A stretch of DNA of 64,000 nucleotides from Trebonia sp963843745 (lineage in GTDB: Bacteria > Actinomycetota > Actinomycetes > Streptosporangiales > Streptosporangiaceae): positions 62,001 through 126,000 of the forward strand of contig CAWJLP010000012.1 in the NCBI GenBank assembly GCA_963843745.1, given 5' to 3'. How positions within the stretch are numbered: position 1 is the stretch's first letter; every line of letters begins with the position of its first letter. Positions 26,461-35,159 of this stretch are shown here, piece after piece. Position numbers and translations under genes: made by a program. The notes under the pieces are model-generated. The model saw nothing but the letters and a program-made list of their open reading frames with translations, searched no databases and had not been told where the DNA came from.

Positions 26461-27783
26461 GTGGTAGCGGAAGCGCGCGGGCAGGCGCTGGCGGCGAGGG
26501 CCGCCGCGTGGTACTCGGCGCTGCCGCCGCGACGCCGCGACGTGGTCCAGGACAGCGCCCTCGCGCTCGGCCTGGCGGTGCTCAACCTGTGCTCGGTGCT
26601 GCCCTACCAGTCCCAGCTGCACCCGGCGTGGCTGGCCATGTTCCTGGTGACCGTGCAGTGCCTGCCGCTGGCCTTCCGCCGGGTGAACCCCGTGCTCGCG
26701 CTGATCTGCTCGGGCCTGCCGCGGAACGTGTACGACCACCTCCAGTTCCCGTACGCGCCGCTGCCGCTCGCGACGGCGATCGCCATCGCCACGGTCGCCG
26801 ATCGGAGCCGGCCGTGGCTGCGCTGGCTCACGGTGGTCGGGATCCTCATCGGCGGCGCCTACTCGCAGGCCCAGCCGGGACACCCGCAGCCGTACTCCGC
26901 GGCCGTGCAGTTGTTCATCTTCGGCACGGCATGGACGATCGGCATCCTCAACAGGAAGCGGCGCGAGTACGTGGCGACCGTGGCGCAGCGGGCGGAACGA
27001 GCCGAGGCCGAGCTGGACGCGGTCGCCGCGCGGGCCGCGTCGGCCGCCGTCACCGAGCGGGTCCGCATCGCCCGCGAGCTGCACGACGTGGTCGCGCATC
27101 ACGTCAGCCTGATGGCCGTGCAGGCGGAGGCCACCGGCGCGCTGCTGCCGGACCGCCCGGAGGCCGCGGCCAAGTCCGCGGACCTGATCGCGTCGACCGC
27201 CCGGCAGGCGATGGGGGAGTTGCGCCGGCTGCTCGGGGTGCTGCGCGCGCCGTCTGCGTCAGCTGGGAAAGATTTGTCCGAACGGCAAGGGCTTACTCCG
27301 GCAGCCTCACTGTCTCGCCTGGATGAGGTGCTCGACGCGGTGCGCGCTGCGGGGCTGCCGGTGACCCTGCTGGTGGACGGCGATCCCGGCGAGCTGCCCG
27401 CGGGCATCGACCTGACCGCGTACCGGATCGTGCAGGAGGCGCTGACGAACACGCTGCGGCACGCGCCAGGCTCGCAGGCGTGCGTGCGGATCTCCTACTC
27501 CGGCGGCGCGGTGACGGTGCAGGTGTCGGACAGCGGGCAGCCGGACGGGGGGCAGCCGGACAACGGGCAGCCGGACAGCGGGCAGCCGGACAGGGGGCAG
27601 GCGGACGGCGGGCAGCCGGACGGCGAGGGCCGGGCGCGCGGCGCACCTGACGGCGCCGGCGTCGGGCCGGGGTACGGCCTGGCCGGTATCGCGGAACGGG
27701 TGGCCTCCTGCGGCGGGTCGCTGACGGTCGGTCCGGTCCCGGCCGGCGGGTTTGCCGTTACGGCACGGCTTCCTGTGCGGTAA
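26461..27783 (+). CDS. NarL-family sensor histidine kinase
   Basis: A 440-residue membrane histidine kinase. Four or five hydrophobic segments (about 35-165) are followed by a coiled coil and the HisKA_3 motif RIARELHDVVAHHVSLMAVQ, with the phosphorylated His. The HATPase domain has the N box YRIVQEALTNTLRHA, the D box VQVSDSG and the G2 box GYGLAGIAERV. Between D and G2 boxes, in the ATP lid, lies a GQPDG-type repeat of 30 residues, which is unusual. The GTG start is followed 10 bp after the stop by the response regulator gene, so this is a two-component operon. The signal is unknown. Confidence 0.88.
   Translation: MVAEARGQALAARAAAWYSALPPRRRDVVQDSALALGLAVLNLCSVLPYQSQLHPAWLAMFLVTVQCLPLAFRRVNPVLALICSGLPRNVYDHLQFPYAPLPLATAIAIATVADRSRPWLRWLTVVGILIGGAYSQAQPGHPQPYSAAVQLFIFGTAWTIGILNRKRREYVATVAQRAERAEAELDAVAARAASAAVTERVRIARELHDVVAHHVSLMAVQAEATGALLPDRPEAAAKSADLIASTARQAMGELRRLLGVLRAPSASAGKDLSERQGLTPAASLSRLDEVLDAVRAAGLPVTLLVDGDPGELPAGIDLTAYRIVQEALTNTLRHAPGSQACVRISYSGGAVTVQVSDSGQPDGGQPDNGQPDSGQPDRGQADGGQPDGEGRARGAPDGAGVGPGYGLAGIAERVASCGGSLTVGPVPAGGFAVTARLPVR
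27535..27624 (+). repeat. 15-bp tandem repeat x6 inside the kinase ATP lid
   Basis: Six 15-bp units close to gggcagccggacagc encode GQPD plus one variable residue (G, N, S or R). They lie between the D and G2 boxes of the catalytic domain. Confidence 0.85.
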
Positions 27784-27792
27784 AAGGGTGGG

Positions 27793-28476
27793 GTGACATC
27801 TGCTCCCCCTGCTCCGCTGCGGGTGCTTGTCGCCGACGACCAGGAACTGGTGCGGGCCGGCTTCTGCGTGATCCTCGAGGCCGCCGGCTTCGCCGTGGTG
27901 GGCGAGGCCGCCGACGGCGCCGCCGCGGTGGCGCTCGCGGCCAGCGAGCGTCCTGACGTCGTGCTGATGGACGTCCGGATGCCGGTGATGGACGGCCTCG
28001 AGGCGACCAGGCGGATCGCCGCCTCTGGCGCGGACGCGCCCAAGGTGGTGATCTTGACGACGTTCGACCTCGACGACTACGTGTACGAGGCGCTGCGCGC
28101 CGGCGCCAGCGGGTTCCTGCTGAAGGACGCGCCGCGCGCCGACCTGGCGGCCGCGATCCGGGTGGCGGCGGCCGGGGACGCGCTGCTCGCGCCGTCGGTG
28201 ACCAGGAGGCTGATCGAGGCGTTCGCCGCCCGCCCGGCGGCGGTGGCGCCGTCACCGTCCCGCCTGGCGTCGCTGACCCCGCGCGAGCGGGACATCCTGA
28301 TGCTGGTGGCGCGCGGCCGCAGCAACACGGAGATCGCCAGCGACCTGGTGGTGAGCGAGGCGACCGTCAAGACGCACGTGGGGCATTTGCTGGCCAAACT
28401 CGGCCTGCGCGACCGGGTCCAAGCGGTCATTCTCGCTTACGAAACAGGCGCGATAACCCCCGGACGGCCCGACTAA
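27793..28476 (+). CDS. NarL/FixJ-family response regulator
   Basis: A 227-residue regulator paired with the preceding kinase. The receiver domain has VLVADDQELVRAGF, the phospho-acceptor Asp60 in VVLMDVRMPVMDG, the Thr in VVILTTFD and Lys in GFLLKDAP. The C-terminal LuxR-type helix-turn-helix is LTPRERDILMLVARGRSNTEIA followed by VVSEATVKTHVGHLLAKLGLRDR. A GTG start 10 bp after the kinase stop has GGGTGGG upstream. Target genes are not evident; the divergent membrane protein gene is one candidate. Confidence 0.92.
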   Translation: MTSAPPAPLRVLVADDQELVRAGFCVILEAAGFAVVGEAADGAAAVALAASERPDVVLMDVRMPVMDGLEATRRIAASGADAPKVVILTTFDLDDYVYEALRAGASGFLLKDAPRADLAAAIRVAAAGDALLAPSVTRRLIEAFAARPAAVAPSPSRLASLTPRERDILMLVARGRSNTEIASDLVVSEATVKTHVGHLLAKLGLRDRVQAVILAYETGAITPGRPD

Positions 28477-28532
28477 CACCCGGCTGAAGAGCGGCCGGCG
28501 ACGTCGCCTATCATTTGTGTTGTCAATATCCG

Positions 28533-28559
28533 GAGCCGGGCCCGCAATTATCCCGGCTC
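28533..28559 (+). terminator. Weak hairpin after the response regulator gene
   Basis: GAGCCGGG (28533-28540) pairs with CCCGGCTC (28552-28559) over an 11-base loop, 57 bp after the regulator stop and just before the small zinc-finger-like gene. Confidence 0.4.
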
Positions 28560-28580
28560 GTCCGCCATTATTGAAGGCAA

Positions 28581-28760
28581 ATGTCCCGCGAAACCACAAG
28601 GCGTTTCCCCGTTACGGTGTCACGCCTTCCCGTAATCCGCTGCCAGATCTGCCAGCGTACTCTCGCTCACCGCCCCGGCCAGGCGAGCACGGTGCTCACC
28701 GAGCATTACCGTCGCACGCATCCCGAGGCGCTCGGCGCCGTCCCGTCCTCGGATAACTGA
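28581..28760 (+). CDS. 59-residue zinc-finger-like small protein
   Basis: A short frame with an ATG start and GAAGG three bases upstream; an in-frame GTG at 28617 is an alternative start. After a basic N-terminus the protein has CQICQRTLAHRPGQ, then STVLTEHYRRTHPE. This gives C-x2-C-x17-H-x4-H, a plausible single zinc-binding finger. Third codon positions become GC-rich from the first Cys onward. A perfect 20-bp terminator stem begins 10 bp after the stop codon, which supports a real transcription unit. I believe similar small Cys/His proteins exist in streptomycetes but cannot name a characterised one. Role could be DNA, RNA or protein binding; this is inference. Confidence 0.6.
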   Translation: MSRETTRRFPVTVSRLPVIRCQICQRTLAHRPGQASTVLTEHYRRTHPEALGAVPSSDN

Positions 28761-28770
28761 TACATGCGCT

Positions 28771-28815
28771 GGTTCGTGTGCTGGCGCCCCTGACCGGGGC
28801 GCCAGCACACGAACC
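28771..28815. terminator. Bidirectional terminator, perfect 20-bp stem
   Basis: Arms 28771-28790 and 28796-28815 are fully complementary around a TGACC loop. It lies 10 bp after the small zinc-finger-like gene and 3 bp after the end of the oppositely oriented PEBP gene, so it can serve both. Confidence 0.85.
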
Positions 28816-28818
28816 TGG

Positions 28819-29352
28819 TCAGTGCCCGTAGAGGGGAATCAGCAGCCCGCGCGCGATCGTGTGAAAGCGCAGGTTGAAGCCGGCCACGGCCGGCGAGACA
28901 TCCGAGTCGATGCCGAGTTTCTCCGAGTCGACCGCGTGCACCGCGAACACGTACCGGTGCGGCGGGTCGCCCTGGGGCGGCGCGCTGCCGCCGAAGTCCT
29001 TGGTGCCGTAGTCGTTGCGCACGTGGAACGCGCCGTCGGGCAGGCTGAGGTCGCCGGCGCCCGCGCCCGCGGGCAGTGACGTCACCGTCGCCGGGATGTC
29101 GATCACGACCCAGTGCCAGAACCCGGATCCGGTCGGCGCGTCCGGGTCGTAGCACGTCACCGCGAAGCTCTTGGTCTCCGCGGGGAAACCGGACCAGGAC
29201 AGCTGCGGAGAGATGTTCTCGCCGGTCATGCCGAAGCTGTTGTACACATGGTTATTGCTCATCAGCTGGCCGTCGGCGATGTCGTCGCTTGCCACCGTGA
29301 ACGAAGGGACGGGCGGCAGGAAGTCGTAAGGAAGCGGTGCGCGGTCTGCCAT
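28819..29352 (-). CDS. YbhB/YbcL (PEBP/Raf-kinase-inhibitor-like) protein
   Basis: A 177-residue phosphatidylethanolamine-binding-like protein. NISPQLSWSGFPAETKSFAVTCYDPDAPTGSGFWHWVVIDIP holds the conserved DPDAP and HW ligand-pocket residues. The HVRNDYGTKDFGGSAPPQGDPPHRYVFAVHAVD segment is the second signature (GxxPPxGxPHRY). No signal peptide is present, so it is cytosolic. Bacterial members are widespread but their ligand is not known. The ATG has GAGG just upstream (complement of CCTC at 29359). It is a monocistronic gene ending at a strong shared terminator. Confidence 0.9.
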   Translation of the reverse strand: MADRAPLPYDFLPPVPSFTVASDDIADGQLMSNNHVYNSFGMTGENISPQLSWSGFPAETKSFAVTCYDPDAPTGSGFWHWVVIDIPATVTSLPAGAGAGDLSLPDGAFHVRNDYGTKDFGGSAPPQGDPPHRYVFAVHAVDSEKLGIDSDVSPAVAGFNLRFHTIARGLLIPLYGH

Positions 29353-29505
29353 AGAAACCTCCTCGTGTCGGGTCCAACGCTATCGGTGTCCGGGCCGGCG
29401 CCGCGCGCTGGAAGCGCGCGTTTCCGCCCCGCCGCCGGTAAACGCCATCTGATGCGGGAGAATCCGCTTTAGCCTTAATGCCGGTTGTCCGGAGGACGGC
29501 AGGGG

Positions 29506-31026
29506 ATGAAGCGGAAGCGCGGAGCGGCGGGCCCTCCTGGGGCCATGGCGTCCGGTGCCGCACGGCGCCGTGCGCCGGCTTCCCGTGCGCGGGCGGGCCG
29601 GGCGCGGGCGGCGCGGGCGGCGCGTGCGCGGGCGCTTCGTGCCCGGCGGCGGGCGGGCGGGCGCCGCGGCCGGGTGCCGGCCGGCTGGGTGACGCGCGGC
29701 GTGCTGGCCGCCGTGCTGCTCGCCGTGGTGTTCTTCCCGGTGACCGGCCCCGCGTCGGGGCAGCAGCCGTCCGCCTGCCGCGGCTGCCGCGCGCAGTCCG
29801 CCAGCGCCGAGCGGTGGACCGCCACGCTGCCGGGCGACTGGGCGGTGGGCGCCGGCGCGGTCGGCACCGTGCCGGCGTCGGGGCAGGCCTACGTCGCGGT
29901 CGGCGGCGGCATCGCCGCGGTCGGCGACGGCCTCACGGTCACCGGCTACCAGCTCAGCAACGGCGCGCAGCTGTGGCAGGCCGCGCTCGACGCGCCGGCC
30001 GGGTCGGCGATCAGCTCGGTGCGCGCCTGGCCGGGCGTGGTCACCGCCGGGGTCGTCGCGCCCGACGGCAGAACCCGCGCCGAGGTGGTCCTCGACAGCG
30101 CGTCGGGAGCGATGATCAGGCAGTACCCCGCGGCGGTGTTCGGCGGTGCGGTCGCGGCGTCCGCGGCCACCACCGTGGTGGTCGGCCCGGCCGGCGTGAC
30201 CAGCTACGCCAACGCCACCGGCAAGGTCCGCTGGCAGCGCACGACCGGCGCGGGCCAGAGCTGGCGCGCCGACGGCGGCATCCTGTACGTCGCCGAGTCC
30301 GCGGGCGGGTATCTCGGGTCCGCCCCGGTCACCAGCCTGCGGGTGATCAACCTCGGCTCCGGCGCCGAACGGACCCTGCGCTCTCCCCCCGGCCGCACCT
30401 TCGCGGGGACGCTGGCGCTCGCCGCGGACGGCGTCGTGCTGTTCACGTCCGCCGCGGGGGTGACCGCCTACAGCGGCTCGACCGGCGGCGTGCTGTGGTC
30501 GGCATCCTCCGCCGTGCCCGAGGGCGCCGACTCGTCGGCTCAGCTGGTGTACCTGACGGTGGCGGGCGGCGCGCTGGTCGGCGTCGACCCGCTGACCGGG
30601 ACGGTGCGCGGCTCGGTCTCCGGTGCCACGGCAGGCGGTTCCGCCGGCATCTACGTGGTGCGCGGCAAGGTGGCGCTCGGCCTGGACAGCGGGCAGGGCG
30701 GCGAAGCCTGGGGCTACAGCATGGCGGCCACGCGGGTGATCTGGACCGCCTCGGGACTGCCGTGGCCGCACTACTTCTCCGACCTGTCCGGGCTCGGCGG
30801 CAGCGCCGACGAGTCGGGGAGCACGGTGGTGGTGGCGATCTGCGCGAAGCAGGCCGTGCCGAGCGGCACCCCGACGGCGCAGGGGGGCACCGCCTCGGGA
30901 TCGTCAACGGCGACCGCCTCCGGGTCGCCGGCCACGTCGTCGCCGGCCTCGTCGGCGAGCCCCAGCCCCACCGCCGCGCCCGTGCAGCTGTGCGCCGTGC
31001 CGGAACTGGTGGCGCTGAACGTTTGA
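29506..31026 (+). CDS. Membrane-anchored PQQ-like beta-propeller protein
   Basis: A 506-residue protein with an Arg/Ala-rich N-terminus (about residues 1-57), one hydrophobic segment (TRGVLAAVLLAVVFFPV) and an extracytoplasmic domain with repeated propeller blades. Typical blade motifs are LSNGAQLWQAAL, YANATGKVRWQRT, YSGSTGGVLWSAS and DPLTGTVRGS, as in PQQ_2/BamB-like domains. The end is a Ser/Ala/Pro-rich tail. No PQQ-binding catalytic residues were identified, so it is more likely a scaffold or binding protein than a dehydrogenase. The ATG at 29506 has GGAGGA nine bases upstream. It is followed after 56 bp by the NADH dehydrogenase gene. Confidence 0.75.
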   Translation: MKRKRGAAGPPGAMASGAARRRAPASRARAGRARAARAARARALRARRRAGGRRGRVPAGWVTRGVLAAVLLAVVFFPVTGPASGQQPSACRGCRAQSASAERWTATLPGDWAVGAGAVGTVPASGQAYVAVGGGIAAVGDGLTVTGYQLSNGAQLWQAALDAPAGSAISSVRAWPGVVTAGVVAPDGRTRAEVVLDSASGAMIRQYPAAVFGGAVAASAATTVVVGPAGVTSYANATGKVRWQRTTGAGQSWRADGGILYVAESAGGYLGSAPVTSLRVINLGSGAERTLRSPPGRTFAGTLALAADGVVLFTSAAGVTAYSGSTGGVLWSASSAVPEGADSSAQLVYLTVAGGALVGVDPLTGTVRGSVSGATAGGSAGIYVVRGKVALGLDSGQGGEAWGYSMAATRVIWTASGLPWPHYFSDLSGLGGSADESGSTVVVAICAKQAVPSGTPTAQGGTASGSSTATASGSPATSSPASSASPSPTAAPVQLCAVPELVALNV

Positions 31027-31082
31027 CGTCAGGCGGGCCGGGTTAGCCTGGACCGGGGAGCCGCTGGGAGGTTGACGACGCT

Positions 31083-32351
31083 ATGGCTGACGCGCCGCAC
31101 GCGATCATCATCGGTGCTGGCTTCGCCGGGCAATCCGCCGTGGACGGCCTGCGCAAGGCGGGCATGCGGGTCACGATCATCGACAAGAACCTGTACAGCA
31201 CGTTCCAGCCCTTGCTGTACGAGGTCGCGACCGGCGGGCTGAACGCTGGCGACATTTCCTACGCGGTCGGTGGCTTCACCGTGCCGCGGCGGGCCCGCTA
31301 TGTCCGGGGCGACCTCGCCGCCATCGACCAGGAGGGCCGCAGGATCAAGCTCACCGACGGCCGCGAGCTTGGCTACGACTACCTGATCATCGCCACCGGG
31401 GTATCGGCGAACTACTTCGGCGTCAAGGGCGCGGTAGAGAACACGTTCGGGCTCTACTCCCGCATCGACGCGATAGTGCTCCGCGACCACATCATGAACG
31501 GCTTCGACTGGCTGGACGAGGATCCCGACGGCCGCAGAGAGCTCACGATCACCGTGGTGGGCGGCGGCGCCACCGGCGTGGAGTTGGCTGGCGCCCTGGG
31601 CGAGCTGCGCAAAGACGTGCTGCGCGGCACGTTCCCCGCCGTCGACCCCGAGCGGGTGCACGTCCGGCTGATCGAGATGGCGCCCGCGTTGCTGATGCCG
31701 TTCCACCCGAAGCTGCGCGAGTACACCAGGAAGCAGCTCGTCAAGCGCGGGGTGGACATCAGGCTGGACACGCAGATCCGCGAGGTGGCCCCGGACCGGG
31801 TCATCGTCGGCGACGGGCAGTCCCTGCACAGCGACCTGACCGTGTGGACCGGCGGCGTGGCGGCCCCGGAGGCGGCCGCGGGCTGGGGGCTTCCGCAGGG
31901 CCAGCACGGCCGCATCCTCGTTGGCCCCGACCTGCGGGTCAAGGGCAGCGACCGGATCTTCGCGGCCGGCGACATCGCGATCGAGCCCGACGATCCGTCG
32001 CCGCAGCTCGCGCAGCCCGCGCTGCAGGAGGGCAGGCACGTCGCCCGGCAGATCACCCGGCTGCTGCGCGGCGAGCAGACCGAGCCGTTCAAGTACCACG
32101 ACAAGGGGACCATGGCCACGATCGGCCGTAATTCCGCCGTCGTGCAGCTGCCCAGGGGCCTGCGGATCACCGGGTTCCTCGCCTGGCTCGCCTGGCTCGG
32201 CCTGCACCTGTTCTACCTGCTGGGGTACCGGAACCGGATCGCGACGCTGATCAACCTGTCCTGGCGCTATATCGCCTGGGGGCACGGCGGCGGCGTGATC
32301 GTCGGGGACGAGCCGATGGAGCCGCTCCCGAGTGGGACGACCTCCAAATGA
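31083..32351 (+). CDS. Type II NADH dehydrogenase (NDH-2)-like FAD oxidoreductase
   Basis: A 422-residue flavoprotein that oxidises NAD(P)H and reduces quinone at the inner face of the membrane. FAD is bound by IIIGAGFAGQSA at the N-terminus and by RIFAAGDIAIE, and NADH by TVVGGGATGVELAG. LIIATGVSANYFGV is the ATG motif. The C-terminus has a hydrophobic helix (FLAWLAWLGLHLFYLLGY) that would attach the enzyme to the membrane. The ATG has GGGAGG upstream. The next gene is a Sco1-like lipoprotein, 24 bp downstream, so this is probably a respiratory operon. Confidence 0.9.
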   Translation: MADAPHAIIIGAGFAGQSAVDGLRKAGMRVTIIDKNLYSTFQPLLYEVATGGLNAGDISYAVGGFTVPRRARYVRGDLAAIDQEGRRIKLTDGRELGYDYLIIATGVSANYFGVKGAVENTFGLYSRIDAIVLRDHIMNGFDWLDEDPDGRRELTITVVGGGATGVELAGALGELRKDVLRGTFPAVDPERVHVRLIEMAPALLMPFHPKLREYTRKQLVKRGVDIRLDTQIREVAPDRVIVGDGQSLHSDLTVWTGGVAAPEAAAGWGLPQGQHGRILVGPDLRVKGSDRIFAAGDIAIEPDDPSPQLAQPALQEGRHVARQITRLLRGEQTEPFKYHDKGTMATIGRNSAVVQLPRGLRITGFLAWLAWLGLHLFYLLGYRNRIATLINLSWRYIAWGHGGGVIVGDEPMEPLPSGTTSK

Positions 32352-32375
32352 TCTACGACTGCGTGTAGTAACCTC

Positions 32376-33527
32376 ATGCTCGTGAAAGCGCTGACTCGGG
32401 GAGGCCTCGCCCTCGCGGCGATCATCGCCACGGCCGCGCTGGCCGGGTGCGGCTCGTCGTCACCCGCGCAGCCTTCCATGTCGGGTTCCGCCAACGCGGC
32501 CGCCCAGGCCAATCCCAACCTGGACCTGGGCACCTCGCTGAACAGCCAGCCCGCGCCCGAGATCAGCCTGACGAACCAGTTCGGCCAGCACATGTCGCTG
32601 AGCCAGTTCCGCGGCAAGGTCGTGATGCTCGGGTTCGAGGACTCCGAGTGCACCACGGTCTGCCCGCTCACCACGCAGAGCATGGTGCTGGCGAAGGAAC
32701 TGCTGGGCAAGGCCGGAAACAACGTCCAGGTCCTCGGTGTGGACGCCAACCCGGACGCCACCAGCGTCGCCGACGTGCTCGCCTACTCCCGCGCGCACGG
32801 CATGGTCAACCGGTGGGACTTCCTCACCGGGCCGCCCGCCCAGCTCAAGGCGGTCTGGAACGCCTACCACATCGCGGTGCAGATCGAGCAGGGCCAGATC
32901 GACCACACGCCCGCGCTGTTCGTCATCGACTCCCAAGGCAGGCTGCAGAAGCTCTACCTGACCCAGATGGCGTATTCGAGCATCTCCCAGTCCGCCCAGG
33001 TGCTGGCCACCGAGATCGCCGGGCTGCTGCCCGGCCACCCGAAGCTGCTCACCCAGGAGTCGCTCGGGACCGTTGACGTGCAGACGCCCGCGGCCGCCGT
33101 GTCGCTGCCCGCCGCACGCCCGTCCGAGTCGGGGTCCGGGACGTCGACGGTGAATCTGGGCCCGGGCAAGCCGCGGCTCGTAGTCTTCTTCGCCACCTGG
33201 CTCACCGAGACCTCCGACCTGAAAGCCGAGCTCACCGGCCTCAACTCGTACGTCGCGGCGGCGGCGAAGAACCACCTGCCCGCCCTGACCGCGGTGGACG
33301 AGACCGTGACCGAGCCGTCCGCGGCCGCGGTCAGCGCCTACCTGGGCCAGGTCGGCCCGCTCGGCTATCCGGTCGCCCTCGACGAGACGGGCCGGGTGGC
33401 CGACGGCTACGGCGTCCAGGACCAGCCCTGGCTGGTGCTGGTCTCCGCGGCCGGCAAGGTGGTCTGGACGCACGACGGCTGGCTGCCGCTGCCGGCGCTG
33501 GAGAAGGCCGCCGCCGCGCACGCGTGA
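32376..33527 (+). CDS. Sco1/SenC-type lipoprotein fused to a second thioredoxin-like domain
   Basis: A 383-residue exported protein. A signal peptide with lipobox ALAGC (Cys25) anchors it outside the membrane. Domain 1 (about 55-215) is Sco1-like: FEDSECTTVC gives the copper-binding C-x3-C (Cys92, Cys96), and DHTPALFVID supplies His177. Domain 2 (about 255-383) is a TlpA-like thioredoxin fold (PRLVVFFATW, VQDQPWLVLVSAAGKVVW), but the CxxC is replaced by LTETSD, so it cannot do thiol exchange. Sco proteins deliver copper to cytochrome c oxidase. The preceding NDH-2 gene supports a respiratory role. A fusion with a redox-dead second domain is unusual. Confidence 0.82.
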   Translation: MLVKALTRGGLALAAIIATAALAGCGSSSPAQPSMSGSANAAAQANPNLDLGTSLNSQPAPEISLTNQFGQHMSLSQFRGKVVMLGFEDSECTTVCPLTTQSMVLAKELLGKAGNNVQVLGVDANPDATSVADVLAYSRAHGMVNRWDFLTGPPAQLKAVWNAYHIAVQIEQGQIDHTPALFVIDSQGRLQKLYLTQMAYSSISQSAQVLATEIAGLLPGHPKLLTQESLGTVDVQTPAAAVSLPAARPSESGSGTSTVNLGPGKPRLVVFFATWLTETSDLKAELTGLNSYVAAAAKNHLPALTAVDETVTEPSAAAVSAYLGQVGPLGYPVALDETGRVADGYGVQDQPWLVLVSAAGKVVWTHDGWLPLPALEKAAAAHA

Positions 33528-33558
33528 CTGCCGTGACCGGCCGGATATCCTGGCCACC

Positions 33559-34224
33559 GTGGCAGAACGCGACTGGTACGCCTGGCACGCCCCCTACGAC
33601 GACCCGGACAGCGGCCTGTCACGGCGGCTGTCCTGGGTCCAGGACCGCGTCCGCGCGGCGCTCGACGAGGCGCCGCCAGGCCCGCTGCGCGCGATCAGCC
33701 TGTGCGCCGGCCAGGGCGCTGACCTGATCGTCCCGCTGTCCAGCCACCCGCGCCGCGAGGACGTGACCGCGCGCCTGGTGGAGCTGGATCCGCGCAACGC
33801 CGAGGTCGCCCGGCGCCTGGCTGCTGAGGCCGGCCTGAACCGGCTCGCGGTCGTACTCGGCGACGCCGCGCTGACCAGCCAGTACGCGGACCTGGTCCCG
33901 GCCGACCTGGTACTCGTGTGCGGGGTGTTCGGCAACATAACGAACGCGGATGTGGAACGGGTGATCGGCTACTGCACACAGCTGTGCGCCGCCGGCGGCA
34001 CCGTCATATGGACGAGGGGCCGCTGGGAGCCCGACCTGGTGCCGCAGGTATGCGCCTGGTTCGAGGAGCGGGGTTTCGAACGGGTCTGGCTCTCCGGTCC
34101 CGAGTACGGGCAGTGCTGCGGCGCGCACCGCTTCACCGCCAGCCCGGTCCCGCTTGAGCGCGACGCGGTCATGTTCAGGTTCAACGACCACGACGTCCAC
34201 CGCGGCCCTGATCGCGGCGCCTGA
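33559..34224 (+). CDS. Class I SAM-dependent methyltransferase
   Basis: A 221-residue Rossmann-fold methyltransferase. Motif I is ISLCAGQGADLIVPL near residue 46, the acidic end of strand 2 is RLVELDPRN, and motif post-I/IV reads LGDAALTSQYADLVPADLVLVCGVFGNI. The N-terminus DWYAWHAPYDDPDSGLSRRL is typical of an uncharacterised actinobacterial subgroup. The GTG start lies 31 bp after the Sco-like gene, so it may be in the same transcript. The substrate is unknown. Confidence 0.8.
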   Translation: MAERDWYAWHAPYDDPDSGLSRRLSWVQDRVRAALDEAPPGPLRAISLCAGQGADLIVPLSSHPRREDVTARLVELDPRNAEVARRLAAEAGLNRLAVVLGDAALTSQYADLVPADLVLVCGVFGNITNADVERVIGYCTQLCAAGGTVIWTRGRWEPDLVPQVCAWFEERGFERVWLSGPEYGQCCGAHRFTASPVPLERDAVMFRFNDHDVHRGPDRGA

Positions 34225-34238
34225 CCGTTCTGACAGTG

Positions 34239-35141
34239 TTACGGGTGGCCGCCGGGGCCCAGGCTGCGGCGGCCTGAGTTCGCGCCGGCCTCCCGTTCCG
34301 CCATGCCGAGCAGGATGCCCGTCGCGTCCAGGTGCCGCGGGATCTGCCCGACAATCCGCGCCGGGAGGAACTGCGGGCCGCCTGGCCAGCCGTGCCCGCC
34401 CCCGTCGATCCGGTACAGCGTGACGGGATGGCAGCCGGGCGCCGTCCAGGTTCGCGTGGTCACCGTCGGGTCGCCTGGCTGCATGGGCAGCTCTTCGATG
34501 GCGGGCCCTGACTTGATGCCGTTGCCGGACGCCCAGTCGCGGGCCAGGGCTTCCGCGCCGGTTACCACGTCCTCACCGGGCAGTTCCCCATGCCTGGCGG
34601 CGCGCCGCTTCAGCACCAGCCCGGACAGGCCGCGCCGGGTGAGCTGGCCGCCGTCGTAGGGCATCGTCCGGTCGGCCGTGCCGACGATCACGTCCACGGA
34701 CGCGCGCTGCACCGGCACCGGCGCGAGCCGGCGGCTGACCTCCAGCCCGGTCCCGGCGACCAGGAACAGCCCGGCGACCGGCAGCAGGCCGTGCCGGGCC
34801 ACGTGCTCGGCGAACCGCGCGCCGTTCGACACCCCGGCGAGGAAGACCGGCCACGACCGGGCCGCACCCTGCCCCTCCAGGTGACTGCTGAGCTCGTTGA
34901 GGAAGCGCGCGTCGTCCAGCCGGGTCTCGCGGTCCGGCGCCCGGAACGGGTGCCAGACGCCCTCCCAGCCGTCGGGAAACACGGTGGTGACGCCGGCCGC
35001 GGGCCCGCGCTCGGCGAGCCCGGTCCACCTCGCGATGGCCCGCCCGTTCATCCCTGACCCGTGCAGCACGATCAGCAGCGGTGCCCCCGGCGGCTGCCCG
35101 GTCACCCGCGGCGCGCGGGCCACCCAGTAGGTCCGCCGCAC
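34239..35141 (-). CDS. PHB-depolymerase/LpqC-like alpha/beta hydrolase, 5' end uncertain
   Basis: An esterase of the polyhydroxybutyrate depolymerase/LpqC group. LLIVLHGSGMNG is the oxyanion loop, AGVSNGARF the nucleophile elbow (G-x-S-x-G), VIVGTADRTMPYDGG the acid and IDGGGHGWPGG the His. Recognisable homology starts near 35165 (GSIEVAGVRRTYW), yet the frame stays open to 35441, where it runs antisense through an HNH-endonuclease remnant. No good start codon with a ribosome site exists at the domain edge; the GTG at 35141 is a placeholder. Members usually have a signal peptide, absent here. I infer that its 5' end was replaced when the HNH fragment arrived, so the gene may be non-functional. 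Confidence 0.65.
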   Translation of the reverse strand: MRRTYWVARAPRVTGQPPGAPLLIVLHGSGMNGRAIARWTGLAERGPAAGVTTVFPDGWEGVWHPFRAPDRETRLDDARFLNELSSHLEGQGAARSWPVFLAGVSNGARFAEHVARHGLLPVAGLFLVAGTGLEVSRRLAPVPVQRASVDVIVGTADRTMPYDGGQLTRRGLSGLVLKRRAARHGELPGEDVVTGAEALARDWASGNGIKSGPAIEELPMQPGDPTVTTRTWTAPGCHPVTLYRIDGGGHGWPGGPQFLPARIVGQIPRHLDATGILLGMAEREAGANSGRRSLGPGGHP

Positions 35142-35159
35142 CCCCGCGACCTCGATCGA

